A DNA stretch of 64,000 nt from Rhodococcus ruber NBRC 15591 (GTDB lineage Bacteria; Actinomycetota; Actinomycetes; Mycobacteriales; Mycobacteriaceae), in assembly GCF_001894945.1 (NCBI RefSeq), contig NZ_BCXE01000033.1, positions 62,001-126,000 on the forward strand, in the 5' to 3' direction. This document shows positions 1 to 7,730 of the stretch, piece by piece. How positions within the stretch are numbered: the first letter of the stretch is position 1; every line of letters begins with the position of its first letter. The notes beneath the pieces are model-generated. The model searched no databases. It saw nothing but the letters and a program-made list of their open reading frames with translations, and was not told the origin of the DNA. Position numbers and translations under genes: made by a program.

Positions 1-803
1 AGAAGTAGATTCGTCGATGTCGACGGGGATGCCGCGGGTGCGGTCCGCGGATCGAAGAACAGCCACTCGGCCACGATGCCGACGGTGGCGAGGATCCAGG
101 CGGCTCCGACGAACAGGCGTTGCCACGGTCGTTCCAGCCGACCGGTCGGGAATCCCACGAGGGCCTGGAGCAGGACGGGTAGGTACAGGTTCGTCGCCAC
201 CGCGCCGACGGTGAAGGCCACGGGTTCGCCGGAGCGCCGCAGACCGCCGAGGAACCACAGCAGGCCGGCCATGAGGATGAGAGGACCGGTCAGGTCGTGC
301 GGGCGGGTGTTCCATGCGATCGCCCCGGCCACGACGAACGCCACACCGGCGCCGAGGAACAGCCCCAGTTCGGTCGGCCCGAACACCGGGAGGAACGGGC
401 CCTCGGCGGCGGCGAAGGACTCGCGCGGCCCGAGCAGGAGCGTGCGCGCCGGATCCCGCAGTCCCGTCGGCGACCGGTCCACCGTGGCGGCGATCGCCGC
501 GACCAGCACCGCAGTGACCACGACGAGTAGCTGGATCACTCGTTGCCGCACCCCGGCCTCCTCCCGGACCGTCTCAGTCTCCTCCCGCGTCGGCGTGGGC
601 ACCACCGTGCTGGCACGGGACGCCTCCGGTGTCACCACGGTGCCGGAATCCGGTGTCACCACGGATCCGCCGACCGTCTCGGCTGCCGGCGCAGCCGGCA
701 TGAGTGCGGCTGCCGGCGCAGCCGGCATGAGTGCGGCTGCCGGCGCAGCCGGTACCCGTGTCGATCGATCGGTCGACGAGGGGGCACACACGGACACCGT
801 CAC
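1..803 (-). CDS. N-terminal part of probable sensor histidine kinase (runs off window edge)
   Basis: Read on the minus strand this frame stays open to the window edge. It encodes a polar, low-complexity N-terminus of about 70 residues, then several hydrophobic segments (starting near VRQRVIQLLVVVTAVLVAAI, then ELGLFLGAGVAFVV, then ATNLYLPVLLQALVG and FVGAAWILATVGIVAEWLFF). The motif GFPTGRL between the last two segments is typical of the membrane-input half of actinobacterial sensor histidine kinases. The catalytic part lies outside the window, so the family call is an inference. The start is unsettled: GTG at 803 is used here, but GTG at 866 and ATGs at 728 and 701 are in the same frame. A 9-residue PAAPAAALM repeat sits in the N-terminus. 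It is divergent from the phosphatase gene at 884. Confidence 0.5.
   Translation of the reverse strand, partial: MTVSVCAPSSTDRSTRVPAAPAAALMPAAPAAALMPAAPAAETVGGSVVTPDSGTVVTPEASRASTVVPTPTREETETVREEAGVRQRVIQLLVVVTAVLVAAIAATVDRSPTGLRDPARTLLLGPRESFAAAEGPFLPVFGPTELGLFLGAGVAFVVAGAIAWNTRPHDLTGPLILMAGLLWFLGGLRRSGEPVAFTVGAVATNLYLPVLLQALVGFPTGRLERPWQRLFVGAAWILATVGIVAEWLFFDPRTAPAASPSTSTNLL
681..753. repeat. 27-bp tandem repeat, 2.7 copies
   Basis: Copies at 681-707 and 708-734 are identical, with a partial third at 735-753. Each contains the inverted repeat GGCTGC-CGGC-GCAGCC. In the minus-strand kinase frame a unit encodes nine residues (PAAPAAALM) and two copies each carry an ATG, so copy number changes the N-terminal length without breaking the frame. 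Confidence 0.95.
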
Positions 804-861
804 CGGGCTGCCGGAGTTCCCCGGCCGCGCGACGCCGGTGGCACGGTCACGACAGCGTGAA

Positions 862-880
862 CCCACCCCGTTAGGGTGGG
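862..880. promoter_or_regulatory. Inverted repeat CCCACCC-N5-GGGTGGG in divergent start region
   Basis: Perfect 7-bp arms (862-868 and 874-880) flank CGTTA. The right arm overlaps the TAGGGT -10 of the phosphatase gene, so a bound protein would block it. On the other strand CACCCT lies 6 nt before the alternative GTG at 866. Operator function is an inference. Confidence 0.45.
872..877 (+). promoter_or_regulatory. -10 hexamer TAGGGT for leaderless phosphatase gene
   Basis: TANNNT hexamer exactly 6 nt before the ATG at 884; the transcript would start at the start codon. Confidence 0.7.
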
Positions 881-883
881 CCC

Positions 884-1708
884 ATGTCGGACTCCGCCGC
901 CGGTAGCCCTGCCCGAACGCCAGGGCCCGGGCTCGAACCGAAGTCGATCCCCAACCTGCGCGACCTCGGCGGGTGGACCACCGGGGACGGCGCGTCGGTG
1001 CGCCGGGGCGTGGTGTACCGCTCGACCGACCTGAGCCGGGTCACCGACGCGGATGCGCGCGCACTCGAAGGACTGGGGCTGACGACGGTCGTGGATCTGC
1101 GAACGGCCGCGGAACGGGAGGCGGCGCCCGACCGGGTGCCGGCCGGCGTCCGGCATGTGCCGCTCGACGTGCTCGCCGATCGTGAGCACGGTTCGATCGC
1201 CGCACACATGAAGGAGTTGCTGACCGACGCCGCGTTCGCCCGGGAGGTTCTCGGGGACGGCCGTGGCGCCGAGTACCTGCGGGGCAGCTATCGCGACTTC
1301 GTGCTGCTGCCGAGCGCCCGGGCGGCGTACCGGACGCTGCTGCGCTCGCTGCTCGTCGAGGACGGGACCCCGGTTCTCGTGCACTGCACCACCGGCAAGG
1401 ACCGCACCGGCTGGGCCGCAGCCGTGCTGCTGCTGGCGCTCGGTGTGGATCGCGACTCGGTGTTCGAGGACTACCTGCGGACCAACGAGATGCTGCTGCC
1501 GGCGTTCGAACCGATTCTCGCCGCGCTCACCGCGAAGGGAGTCGAGCGTGCGGACCTCGAATCCGTTCTCGGCGTCCGCGCCGAGTACCTCGAGGTGGCG
1601 TTCGCGACGGCCGAGGACGAATTCGGGTCGTTCGACCGGTACCTCGACGACGGATTGGGGCTCACGACCGCCGATCGGGACCGACTCGGGCAGGCTCTGC
1701 TCGGGTGA
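884..1708 (+). CDS. Tyrosine/serine protein phosphatase, PtpB-like
   Basis: The 274-residue protein has the P-loop HCTTGKDRTG at residues 167-176; C168 would be the cysteine nucleophile and R174 the phosphate-binding arginine. The N-terminal NLRDLGG block and overall length match the family of M. tuberculosis PtpB, a broad-specificity phosphatase with phosphotyrosine, phosphoserine and phosphoinositide activity. No signal peptide is visible in this reading, so it is probably cytoplasmic unless exported as PtpB is. The ATG at 884 is chosen because TAGGGT lies exactly 6 nt upstream and no ribosome-binding site is present, which fits leaderless translation. It is transcribed away from the sensor-kinase fragment and stands alone. 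Confidence 0.9.
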   Translation: MSDSAAGSPARTPGPGLEPKSIPNLRDLGGWTTGDGASVRRGVVYRSTDLSRVTDADARALEGLGLTTVVDLRTAAEREAAPDRVPAGVRHVPLDVLADREHGSIAAHMKELLTDAAFAREVLGDGRGAEYLRGSYRDFVLLPSARAAYRTLLRSLLVEDGTPVLVHCTTGKDRTGWAAAVLLLALGVDRDSVFEDYLRTNEMLLPAFEPILAALTAKGVERADLESVLGVRAEYLEVAFATAEDEFGSFDRYLDDGLGLTTADRDRLGQALLG

Positions 1709-1739
1709 GATCCGGACCGACGCTACCGCGCGACCCGGA

Positions 1740-2135
1740 TCATCCGACGCGACCGTCCCACTCGCGCACCAGCCTCGCCGGCGCCGTGACCCGGAACGAC
1801 ATGTCGAGCAACTCGGCGATCTCGTCCCAGTCGACGTCGGCCCGCTCCAGATCGAACCCGATCCACCCCGACGGACCGAGGTACGCCGGGTCGTAGGTGT
1901 GGGGCTGCCCGAGCAGGGCCTCGCGCTCGGCGGCGTCCGGTTTGACGATCAGCGATCGCGGGAACTGCACGCCCGTGGCCTTGACGGACCCGCCGTACAC
2001 GGCGAACGCAGTCCTCGTGTAGAAGAACGGCCTGCCGTGCGAGATCTTCTCGGCGGCACCCGGGAAGGTCAGCGCCAGCCCACGTACCCGTGTCAGCAGC
2101 GGATCGGCCTCGTCGAACATGACGGGATGCGGCAT
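1740..2135 (-). CDS. MmcQ/YjbR family protein
   Basis: 131 residues resembling the MmcQ/YjbR family: a small alpha/beta protein with a CyaY-like or DNA-binding fold whose molecular role is not settled. Recognisable features are the N-terminal LTFPGAAEKISHGRPFFY segment, the central KATGVQFPRS strand, the tyrosine-rich HTYDPAYLGPSGWIGFDL segment, and a C-terminal helix ending RVTAPARLVREW. TACGCT lies exactly 6 nt before the ATG, so the gene is probably leaderless and that ATG is the start. It converges with the phosphatase gene, leaving 31 bp between stops. No neighbour suggests a pathway. Confidence 0.88.
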   Translation of the reverse strand: MPHPVMFDEADPLLTRVRGLALTFPGAAEKISHGRPFFYTRTAFAVYGGSVKATGVQFPRSLIVKPDAAEREALLGQPHTYDPAYLGPSGWIGFDLERADVDWDEIAELLDMSFRVTAPARLVREWDGRVG

Positions 2136-2141
2136 GCGCGC

Positions 2142-2147
2142 AGCGTA
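2142..2147 (-). promoter_or_regulatory. -10 hexamer TACGCT for leaderless YjbR gene
   Basis: Exactly 6 nt before the ATG at 2135. Confidence 0.7.
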
Positions 2148-2237
2148 CCGTCCGGCGGTGACACCACGACCGGCGTCCGTTCTCGCTGTTCGCGACGTCC
2201 CGGGCGGCGGGGAAGTCGTCCCGGCGGACGCGGGCGC

Positions 2238-2579
2238 CTACGTCCGTGCGCGGGAACGACGACGCACCGCGGCGTACAGCGCGATGCCGAGCAGCACCCC
2301 GGCCAGGTCCGCGCACCAGTCCCACACCGACCCCGACCGGCGCACCGCGACGGCGGCCTGGAGGACCTCGGTGAGCGCCGCGTACACGGCGAGCCAGGCG
2401 ACGGTCGCGGCGGGCGGGATCCGGGCGAAGCGGGAGGCGTACGCGAGCACCGCGAACATCAGCGCGTGCGTGATCTTGTCGGCGTGCGGGAAGCCGGACG
2501 GGGTCGTATCGCCCGGCAGCATGAGCAGCACGGTGACGACCACGAGCGTGAGCGTCACCGGCGCGAACCGGGCGGTCAT
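2238..2579 (-). CDS. VanZ-like family membrane protein
   Basis: 113 residues with about four hydrophobic segments (starting at FAPVTLTLVVVTVLLML, ITHALMFAVLAYASRF, ATVAWLAVYAALTEVLQA and DLAGVLLGIALYAAV). The motifs HADKITHALMFAVLA and LTEVLQ...DWCADLAGVLLG match the VanZ-like family (named for a teicoplanin-resistance protein, but mostly of unknown function). The C-terminus is arginine-rich, as expected for a cytoplasmic tail. Its ATG overlaps the stop of the upstream 86-residue gene (ATGA), so it is the last gene of a three-gene operon with a DUF1707 protein. A direct role in antibiotic resistance should not be assumed. Confidence 0.85.
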   Translation of the reverse strand: MTARFAPVTLTLVVVTVLLMLPGDTTPSGFPHADKITHALMFAVLAYASRFARIPPAATVAWLAVYAALTEVLQAAVAVRRSGSVWDWCADLAGVLLGIALYAAVRRRSRART

Positions 2580-2836
2580 GGACGTTCGGTGACCGTCATG
2601 CCCCAGGCGCCCTCGGCGAACCGTCGCACGGCCGCCGAACCTGCGGCCAGGGCGGCGGAGCCGCCGGGTTCGGCGGTGCCGATCAGTGTCCCGTCGGGAC
2701 GCAGTTGGACGGTGGCTTCGACGGCGGCGGTCGTCGCCTCCCGGACCGACCAGTGGTAGCCGGTGTCCGCGGCCCACGCCTCGGGGTCCTCGGCGAGCAG
2801 ATACCAGTTGCCCGCGTTGATCTCGACGGGCTCCAC
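2576..2836 (-). CDS. Hypothetical protein, 86 residues
   Basis: I do not recognise a family. The protein is acidic and soluble, with a tryptophan-rich start (EINAGNWYLLAEDPEAWAADTGYHWSV compressed: residues 5-31) and a central alanine-rich helix. The product is probably cytoplasmic because no signal or membrane segment is visible. The GTG start follows the stop of the upstream DUF1707 gene directly (TGA then GTG, no gap), and the stop overlaps the ATG of the VanZ-like gene, so translation of all three is likely coupled. It may therefore act with the two membrane proteins, but this is inference from position only. Confidence 0.75.
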   Translation of the reverse strand: MEPVEINAGNWYLLAEDPEAWAADTGYHWSVREATTAAVEATVQLRPDGTLIGTAEPGGSAALAAGSAAVRRFAEGAWGMTVTERP

Positions 2837-3217
2837 TCAGCAGCCACCCTTCGTGCCCTTGGTCGCGGAGAACAGGATTCCCGCGACCGGGATCAGCAGG
2901 AACCACAGCCAGTTGTCGAAGACGAAGAACAGCACCAGCGCGACGAACGGGACCAGCGCCATGGCGGTGGTGCGCCACTTCTCCCACTGCTCGGCCTTCG
3001 CGGTGTCCTGTACCGGCGCAGGCGTGTTCGGGGTCGCGGGGGGCAGGTCGGTGAACAGGGTGTCGAGCTCGGCGCGGGTGGTGGCCGCTGCCGCCTTCGC
3101 GCTGCGCTCGTCGAATTCGGTGAGGGTGAGCCGGCCGGCACCGAAGTGCTCACCGAGCAGGTTCAGTGCCTGTTCGCGTTCGACGGTGCCGATACGGACC
3201 TCGGGGGAGTCGGCCAT
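2837..3217 (-). CDS. DUF1707 domain membrane protein
   Basis: 126 residues. The N-terminal 50 or so residues (IGTVEREQALNLLGEHFGAGRLTLTEFDER) are a DUF1707 domain, a SHOCT-like module common in actinobacteria that starts many short membrane proteins. A proline-rich linker and two adjacent hydrophobic segments (WRTTAMALVPFVALVLFFVF and WLWFLLIPVAGILF) follow. The protein ends in Gly-Gly-Cys. A TAGTGT hexamer exactly 6 nt before the ATG marks a leaderless start. The neighbouring gene at 3238 is a paralogue with the same N-terminal domain. The function of DUF1707 is unknown; a protein-protein or membrane-associated role is a guess. Confidence 0.88.
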   Translation of the reverse strand: MADSPEVRIGTVEREQALNLLGEHFGAGRLTLTEFDERSAKAAAATTRAELDTLFTDLPPATPNTPAPVQDTAKAEQWEKWRTTAMALVPFVALVLFFVFDNWLWFLLIPVAGILFSATKGTKGGC

Positions 3218-3223
3218 GGGTCC

Positions 3224-3229
3224 ACACTA
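3224..3229 (-). promoter_or_regulatory. -10 hexamer TAGTGT for leaderless DUF1707 gene
   Basis: Exactly 6 nt before the ATG at 3217; lies in the 20-bp gap between the two DUF1707 genes, so the second gene has its own promoter. Confidence 0.7.
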
Positions 3230-3237
3230 ATGTGTCG

Positions 3238-3828
3238 TCAGCGACCGGTCCCGCCGGTGCCGGTCCGGAATGCTCTGGAGATGATCAGGATCAGCGCGAC
3301 CGCGGAGATCAGCAGCGCCACCGGATGCCGCAGTACCAGGGCCGGGGCGACGGCGAACATGCTCATCGCCAGCAGCCACACCACGTCGGGAATGTCGCGG
3401 GGGGCGGGCGGTTGCGGTTCCCGGGGGGCGGGGGCCGGAGCGACATCGCGCAGGAAGGCCGGCTCGGCCGGACGTGGCCGCCCGCCGCGGGCGCGGACGG
3501 CGAGGACGGCGACGGTGGCGGCGGCGCCCGCGCCCGTCATGATCCACACGCCCGGTTCCAGGAGTGCGTGGAGCGCGAACAGTCCGAGCACCACGACCGG
3601 GACCAGGAACCACCACCCGCGCCGACGTCCGTCGGTCCGGCCGGTCAGGGGAGGCAGGTCGGTGAACAGGAGTGCGAGGTCGCGGCGGGTGGTGGCGGCG
3701 GCGATGCGACCGCTGCGGTCCTCGAATTCGGCGAGGGTGAGCCGGCCGGCACCGAAGTGCTCGCCGAGCAGGACCTGAGCTTGCTCGCGCTCGACCGTGC
3801 CGACACGGATTTCCGGTGAATCGGCCAT
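3238..3828 (-). CDS. DUF1707 domain membrane protein (paralogue)
   Basis: 196 residues. The first 50 residues (IRVGTVEREQAQVLLGEHFGAGRLTLAEFEDR) nearly repeat those of the neighbour at 2837-3217. The rest differs: a linker, two hydrophobic segments around residues 70-100, a proline-rich basic stretch, and two more hydrophobic segments near the C-terminus (DVVWLLAMSMFAVAP and LRHPVALLISAVALILII). The architecture suggests duplication of the N-terminal module followed by divergence of the membrane part. TAGGGT exactly 6 nt before the ATG indicates a leaderless start. The accA3 terminator lies just upstream. Confidence 0.87.
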   Translation of the reverse strand: MADSPEIRVGTVEREQAQVLLGEHFGAGRLTLAEFEDRSGRIAAATTRRDLALLFTDLPPLTGRTDGRRRGWWFLVPVVVLGLFALHALLEPGVWIMTGAGAAATVAVLAVRARGGRPRPAEPAFLRDVAPAPAPREPQPPAPRDIPDVVWLLAMSMFAVAPALVLRHPVALLISAVALILIISRAFRTGTGGTGR

Positions 3829-3834
3829 GTCACC

Positions 3835-3840
3835 ACCCTA
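3835..3840 (-). promoter_or_regulatory. -10 hexamer TAGGGT for leaderless DUF1707 paralogue
   Basis: Exactly 6 nt before the ATG at 3828. Confidence 0.7.
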
Positions 3841-3852
3841 GACCCGGGACGG

Positions 3853-3900
3853 CCGACGGCGCGCCCCCGGAATCCGAGGATTCCGGGGGCGCGCCGTCGG
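3853..3900 (-). terminator. Strong hairpin downstream of accA3
   Basis: Perfect 23-bp inverted repeat (3853-3875 and 3878-3900) around two bases, 8 nt past the accA3 stop. There is no T-tract, as is usual for high-GC actinobacterial terminators. Confidence 0.85.
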
Positions 3901-3908
3901 ACGCGGGA

Positions 3909-5705
3909 CTACTTGAGCTCGGCGAGCACCGTGCCCTGGGTGATGGCGGCGCCCGGCTCGACCGCCAGGCCCGTGACGACACCGGCCTTGTGCGCGTTGA
4001 CCGGGTTCTCCATCTTCATGGCCTCGAGCACCACGATCAGGTCGCCCTCGGCGACCTCCTGGCCCTCGGAGACCGCGACCTTGACGACGGTGCCCTGCAT
4101 CGGCGCGGTGACCGCGTCACCGGAGGCCTTGCCGCCGTGGGCGCCGCCGCGCTTGCGCGGCTTCGGCTTCTTGCGCAGCGCCCCGCCGGCCGCAGCGCCA
4201 CCGGCGCCGAGGGTGAACTGACCGGGCAGCGACACCTCGACGCGACGGCCGCCGACCTCGACGACGACGTTCTGCCGCGGCAGGGCCTCGTCCTCGTCCT
4301 CGGTCGCGGCCGCACCGCCGGTGTACGGCTCGACGGTGTTCTCCCACTCGGTTTCGATCCACTTGGTGTAGACGTCGAACTTCTCGCCGTCCCCGACGAA
4401 CGCGGGGTGCTCGACGATGTGCCGGTGGAACGGGATCACGGTGGCCAGGCCGTCGACCTCGAACTCGGCCAGGGCGCGGCGGGCGCGCTCGAGCGCCTGC
4501 TGCCGGGTCTCGCCCGTGACGATCAGCTTGGCGAGCATCGAGTCGAACTGCCCGCCGATGACGTCGCCCTGCACCACGCCGGAGTCGACGCGCACACCCG
4601 GGCCCGAGGGCTCGCGGTACACGCTGATCGGGCCGGGGGCCGGCAGGAAGCCGCGGCCGGCGTCCTCGCCGTTGATGCGGAACTCGAACGCGTGCCCGCG
4701 CGGGGTCGGGTCCTCGGTGATCTCGAGCTTCTCGCCGTTGGCGATGCGGAACTGCTGGCGCACCAGGTCGATGCCCGCGGTCTCCTCGGTGACCGGGTGC
4801 TCGACCTGCAGGCGGGTGTTGACCTCGAGGAAGGAGACGGTGTCGCCCTGGACCAGGTACTCGACCGTGCCGGCGCCGTAGTAGCCGGCCTCGCGGCAGA
4901 TGGCCTTGGCGGACTCGTGGATGCGGCGGCGCTGCTCGTCGGTCAGGAACGGCGCGGGGGCCTCCTCGACGAGCTTCTGGAAGCGGCGCTGCAGCGAGCA
5001 GTCGCGGGTGCCGGCGACGATGACGTTGCCGTGCTGGTCGGCGATGACCTGCGCCTCGACGTGGCGGGCCTTGTCGAGGTACTGCTCGACGAAGCACTCG
5101 CCGCGGCCGAAGGCGGCGACGGCCTCGCGGGTCGCGGATTCGAACAGCTCGGGGATCTCCTCGATGGAGTGCGCGACCTTCATGCCGCGGCCGCCACCGC
5201 CGAAGGCCGCCTTGATCGCGACCGGCACGCCGTACTCCTTCGCGAACTCCACGACCTCGTCGGCATTGGCGACGGGGTCCTTGGTGCCCGCGGCCATCGG
5301 CGCCTGGGCGCGCTCGGCGATGTGCCGTGCGGTGACCTTGTCGCCGAGGTCGCGGATGGCCTGTGGGGAGGGGCCGATCCAGATCAGGCCGGCGTCGATC
5401 ACGGCCTGGGCGAAGTCGGCGTTCTCGGACAGGAAGCCGTAGCCGGGGTGGATCGCGTCGGCGCCGGACTTGCGGGCGGCGTCGAGGATCTTGTCGAACA
5501 CCAGGTAGGACTCGGCGGAGGTCTGGCCACCGAGCGCGAATGCCTCGTCGGCGAGCTTCACGAACTGGGCGTCGGCGTCGGGTTCTGCGTAGACGGCCAC
5601 GCTCCCGTAACCGGCGTCCTTGGCGGCTCGGATGACCCGCACAGCGATCTCGCCGCGGTTGGCGACGAGCACCTTCGTGATGTGCGCGCTGGCATGACTG
5701 GGCAC
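3909..5705 (-). CDS. accA3: Acetyl/propionyl-CoA carboxylase alpha subunit (biotin carboxylase + biotin carrier)
   Basis: 598 residues, the usual length. Residues about 10-460 form biotin carboxylase (N-terminal [21 protein letters not shown]-grasp glycine-rich loop [22 protein letters not shown]). A linker leads to the C-terminal biotinyl domain with EAMKMEN, where K564 would carry biotin. The enzyme carboxylates the biotin that a beta subunit (AccD5 at 11426-13066 here, perhaps others) uses to make methylmalonyl-CoA or malonyl-CoA for fatty and mycolic acid synthesis. The GTG start at 5705 is preceded by AGGAGG. The nearby -10 TACACT (5750-5755) gives a 5' leader. The gene order accA3...sseA-maf-accE-accD5-birA matches mycobacteria. 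Confidence 0.97.
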   Translation of the reverse strand: MPSHASAHITKVLVANRGEIAVRVIRAAKDAGYGSVAVYAEPDADAQFVKLADEAFALGGQTSAESYLVFDKILDAARKSGADAIHPGYGFLSENADFAQAVIDAGLIWIGPSPQAIRDLGDKVTARHIAERAQAPMAAGTKDPVANADEVVEFAKEYGVPVAIKAAFGGGGRGMKVAHSIEEIPELFESATREAVAAFGRGECFVEQYLDKARHVEAQVIADQHGNVIVAGTRDCSLQRRFQKLVEEAPAPFLTDEQRRRIHESAKAICREAGYYGAGTVEYLVQGDTVSFLEVNTRLQVEHPVTEETAGIDLVRQQFRIANGEKLEITEDPTPRGHAFEFRINGEDAGRGFLPAPGPISVYREPSGPGVRVDSGVVQGDVIGGQFDSMLAKLIVTGETRQQALERARRALAEFEVDGLATVIPFHRHIVEHPAFVGDGEKFDVYTKWIETEWENTVEPYTGGAAATEDEDEALPRQNVVVEVGGRRVEVSLPGQFTLGAGGAAAGGALRKKPKPRKRGGAHGGKASGDAVTAPMQGTVVKVAVSEGQEVAEGDLIVVLEAMKMENPVNAHKAGVVTGLAVEPGAAITQGTVLAELK

Positions 5706-5749
5706 GGAGCCTCCTGTTGATCGATCGTTAGGTTATTGCCGTCTCTGGG

Positions 5750-5755
5750 AGTGTA
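5750..5755 (-). promoter_or_regulatory. Probable -10 TACACT of accA3
   Basis: TANNNT hexamer about 45 nt upstream of the accA3 GTG in the 120-bp intergenic region 5706-5825. It implies a short leader containing the AGGAGG site. No clear -35 is visible. Confidence 0.45.
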
Positions 5756-5825
5756 GGCGCCAATCCGATAGACGATGTAACCGGATAGCCACTACACCCT
5801 ACGGGTCGCCCGGAACCCGGCAACG

Positions 5826-7310
5826 TTACCGGTCGGTAGTCGGATCGCCCCGGTTCGCGGGTTCCGGCGTGTCCCACGCGCGACCCTCGCTCACCTCGTG
5901 CATCAATTCCCGGACCCGCTCGACGAACGGCGGCACGTTGGCCACGGCGGTCGGCGTGTCGGGAAACCGGCCCGCCAGGTTCACGCCCTTCGGGCTGCGG
6001 TTGAACCACAGGAACACGTCGTGCGTGTAACTGCGGCTGCGCAGTGTCCGGGCGTTCCACTGCGGCCACTGCGCGGCCATGGGGACGAAGCGAACGTCCA
6101 TGTACGACACCAGGAATCGCGGTCGCATGGGTATCCCCAGCAGTTCGCCGACGAGGTCGAACGGGACCCGGGCGCTCGCCCGGGTGCGGCGCAGTTCGGC
6201 ACCGGCGCGCGCCACGAGCGTCGCGAAGTCCGCGGTCCCGGTCGTGTCGATCTCGACCGGACGCAGCCCCACGAACCAGCCGAGGGCTCCGGCCCACATC
6301 GGGCCGCTGCGGGTGTGGGCGGGCGCGATCGTCCGGAACAGTTCGATCCCCGCGAGTTCGACCGCGGCCCGGGCGAGACACGCCAGCGTGCCGGCGAAGA
6401 ATCCGTGCCCGGCCTCCCGGCAGCGGGCGGCGAACCGGTTGGCCCGTTCGTCGTCGAGCATCCGCACGGACAGCCGACGCTGCGGCGACCCGTCGACGGG
6501 CCGGGGGCCGAGGGGCAACGGGAACTCGGGCATGCCGCCGCCGGCGGTCAGGGCGTCTCGCCAGATCCGCACGGCCTCGTGGTCGCCGGCCAGGTCGGCG
6601 GCGTCCGCCCGTTCCGCGGCACCGAAGTCGATGTAGCTGCCCACGGGGAACAATCCGGCCGGCCGGCCGGATCGCTCCTGCTCGTACAGGGCGGTGATCT
6701 CGTGGGCGACCAGGACGACCGAGTAGGCGTCGGCCACGGCAGGGTCAGCGGCGAAGAACACCGTGAACGACGAGCCGGACGCGTCCGCGTCCTCGGGTTC
6801 GAGGGTGGCGAAGACGTACGCCGGCCACGTGTGCGGTTCGGTGCAGTCGGCGAGCAGTTGCTCGAGGTGCTCGCGGATGTCGTCCGGAGCGGAGGGCAGG
6901 TGTCGGACGTACCGGACCGACACCGCACCGGCGGGCGCGGTGCGCCGGGTCGCGCCGGCGGGCGCGGTGCGCCGGGTCGCGCCGGCGGCCGCGTCGCGCC
7001 GGTGCGCGCCGGCGGCCGCGTCGCCGCCCAGGGCGACGTGGCTGCGCAGCGGTTCGTGGCGGTCGATCCAGCGTTCGAGGGCCCGCCGGAACGGTTCCTG
7101 TTCGAGATGCCCGCGGACCTCGAAGGCGGTACCCAGCCACGCATCCGGAACGTCGCCGTATCGGCTGCCCGCGGTGCGGCGCAGATGCGCCTCGTGGACG
7201 TACGACACCGGCCGCGGATCGGTCGTCCAGGCATCCTCCGCGGCGCACGGCAGCCATTCGGTCAGCACACCCGCCGGGATCGGGTAGTCCGCCAGCTCGG
7301 TGAACTCCAT
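5826..7310 (-). CDS. Condensation-domain-like protein with degenerate active site
   Basis: 494 residues with the two-lobed architecture of the CoA-dependent acyltransferase superfamily (NRPS condensation domains, PapA proteins). Recognisable blocks are the opening LTEWLP, RALERWIDRHEPLRSHV, the middle GHGFFAGTLACLARA, the bridge segment GALGWFVGLRPVEI, and SARVPFDLVGELLGI. The catalytic HHxxxDG should lie near residue 189, but the sequence there is DPAVADA: both histidines and the glycine are replaced, so acyl transfer by the usual mechanism is unlikely. A 9-residue repeat (APAGATRRT) is inserted after residue 103. The start lies 6 nt after the sufE stop, so it is in an sseA-sufE operon. It may bind or shuttle acyl chains, or be a regulatory relic; this is inference. 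Confidence 0.75.
   Translation of the reverse strand: MEFTELADYPIPAGVLTEWLPCAAEDAWTTDPRPVSYVHEAHLRRTAGSRYGDVPDAWLGTAFEVRGHLEQEPFRRALERWIDRHEPLRSHVALGGDAAAGAHRRDAAAGATRRTAPAGATRRTAPAGAVSVRYVRHLPSAPDDIREHLEQLLADCTEPHTWPAYVFATLEPEDADASGSSFTVFFAADPAVADAYSVVLVAHEITALYEQERSGRPAGLFPVGSYIDFGAAERADAADLAGDHEAVRIWRDALTAGGGMPEFPLPLGPRPVDGSPQRRLSVRMLDDERANRFAARCREAGHGFFAGTLACLARAAVELAGIELFRTIAPAHTRSGPMWAGALGWFVGLRPVEIDTTGTADFATLVARAGAELRRTRASARVPFDLVGELLGIPMRPRFLVSYMDVRFVPMAAQWPQWNARTLRSRSYTHDVFLWFNRSPKGVNLAGRFPDTPTAVANVPPFVERVRELMHEVSEGRAWDTPEPANRGDPTTDR
6928..7030. repeat. 27-bp tandem repeat inside the condensation-like gene
   Basis: Two identical units (6928-6954 and 6955-6981), a diverged third (6982-7008) and a partial fourth. 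In the coding frame they give an Ala/Arg/Thr-rich nonapeptide repeat, so copy changes keep the frame. Confidence 0.9.
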
Positions 7311-7316
7311 GACATC

Positions 7317-7730
7317 TCAGGTGCGCAGATGCCGCTTGATGCGCGCCAGCATTGCGCTCATCCCTCGCAGGCGCAGCGGGCTGACAGCTTCGGCCAGGCC
7401 GAGGGCCGAGTAGAAGTCGTCGGGGACCTCGAGGATCTGTTCGGCACTGAGGCCGTCGAGCCCCTGATGCAGGATGGACGCGAAGCCGCGGGTGGTCGGG
7501 GCCTCGGGGGGCGCGCTGAAGTGCAGCCGCACATGCTCACGGTCGGCCGTGTCGACCGACAGGAACAGCGGTGACTGGCACTCGGGCACCGGCTCCATCG
7601 CCGCCTCCTCGAGTTCGGCGGGAATCGGCGGAAGTTCCCGGCTGAACTCGAGCAGCAGCTGCAGCTTGTCCTGGCCGTCGACCGCGGCGAAGTCGTCGAC
7701 GATCTCGGCGAGAGGTGCGGGCAGGGTCAC
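7317..7730 (-). CDS. SufE family sulfur acceptor protein
   Basis: 137 residues with the SufE fold signature: the N-terminal helix [24 protein letters not shown], the conserved cysteine in [11 protein letters not shown] (C51, the persulfide-accepting position), and [20 protein letters not shown] near the C-terminus. SufE proteins accept sulfur from a cysteine desulfurase or another donor and pass it on for Fe-S cluster or cofactor synthesis. The GTG start overlaps the stop of the sulfurtransferase gene (GTGA at 7727-7730), so the two are translationally coupled and may form a donor-acceptor pair. The same sseA-sufE order occurs in M. tuberculosis (from memory, Rv3283-Rv3284). Confidence 0.92.
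   Translation of the reverse strand: MTLPAPLAEIVDDFAAVDGQDKLQLLLEFSRELPPIPAELEEAAMEPVPECQSPLFLSVDTADREHVRLHFSAPPEAPTTRGFASILHQGLDGLSAEQILEVPDDFYSALGLAEAVSPLRLRGMSAMLARIKRHLRT

Noticed and set aside
76-906. Plus-strand frame over the window start
   Set aside because: Composition is Arg/Pro/Thr low-complexity; the minus strand shows hydrophobic segments and the GFPTGRL motif.
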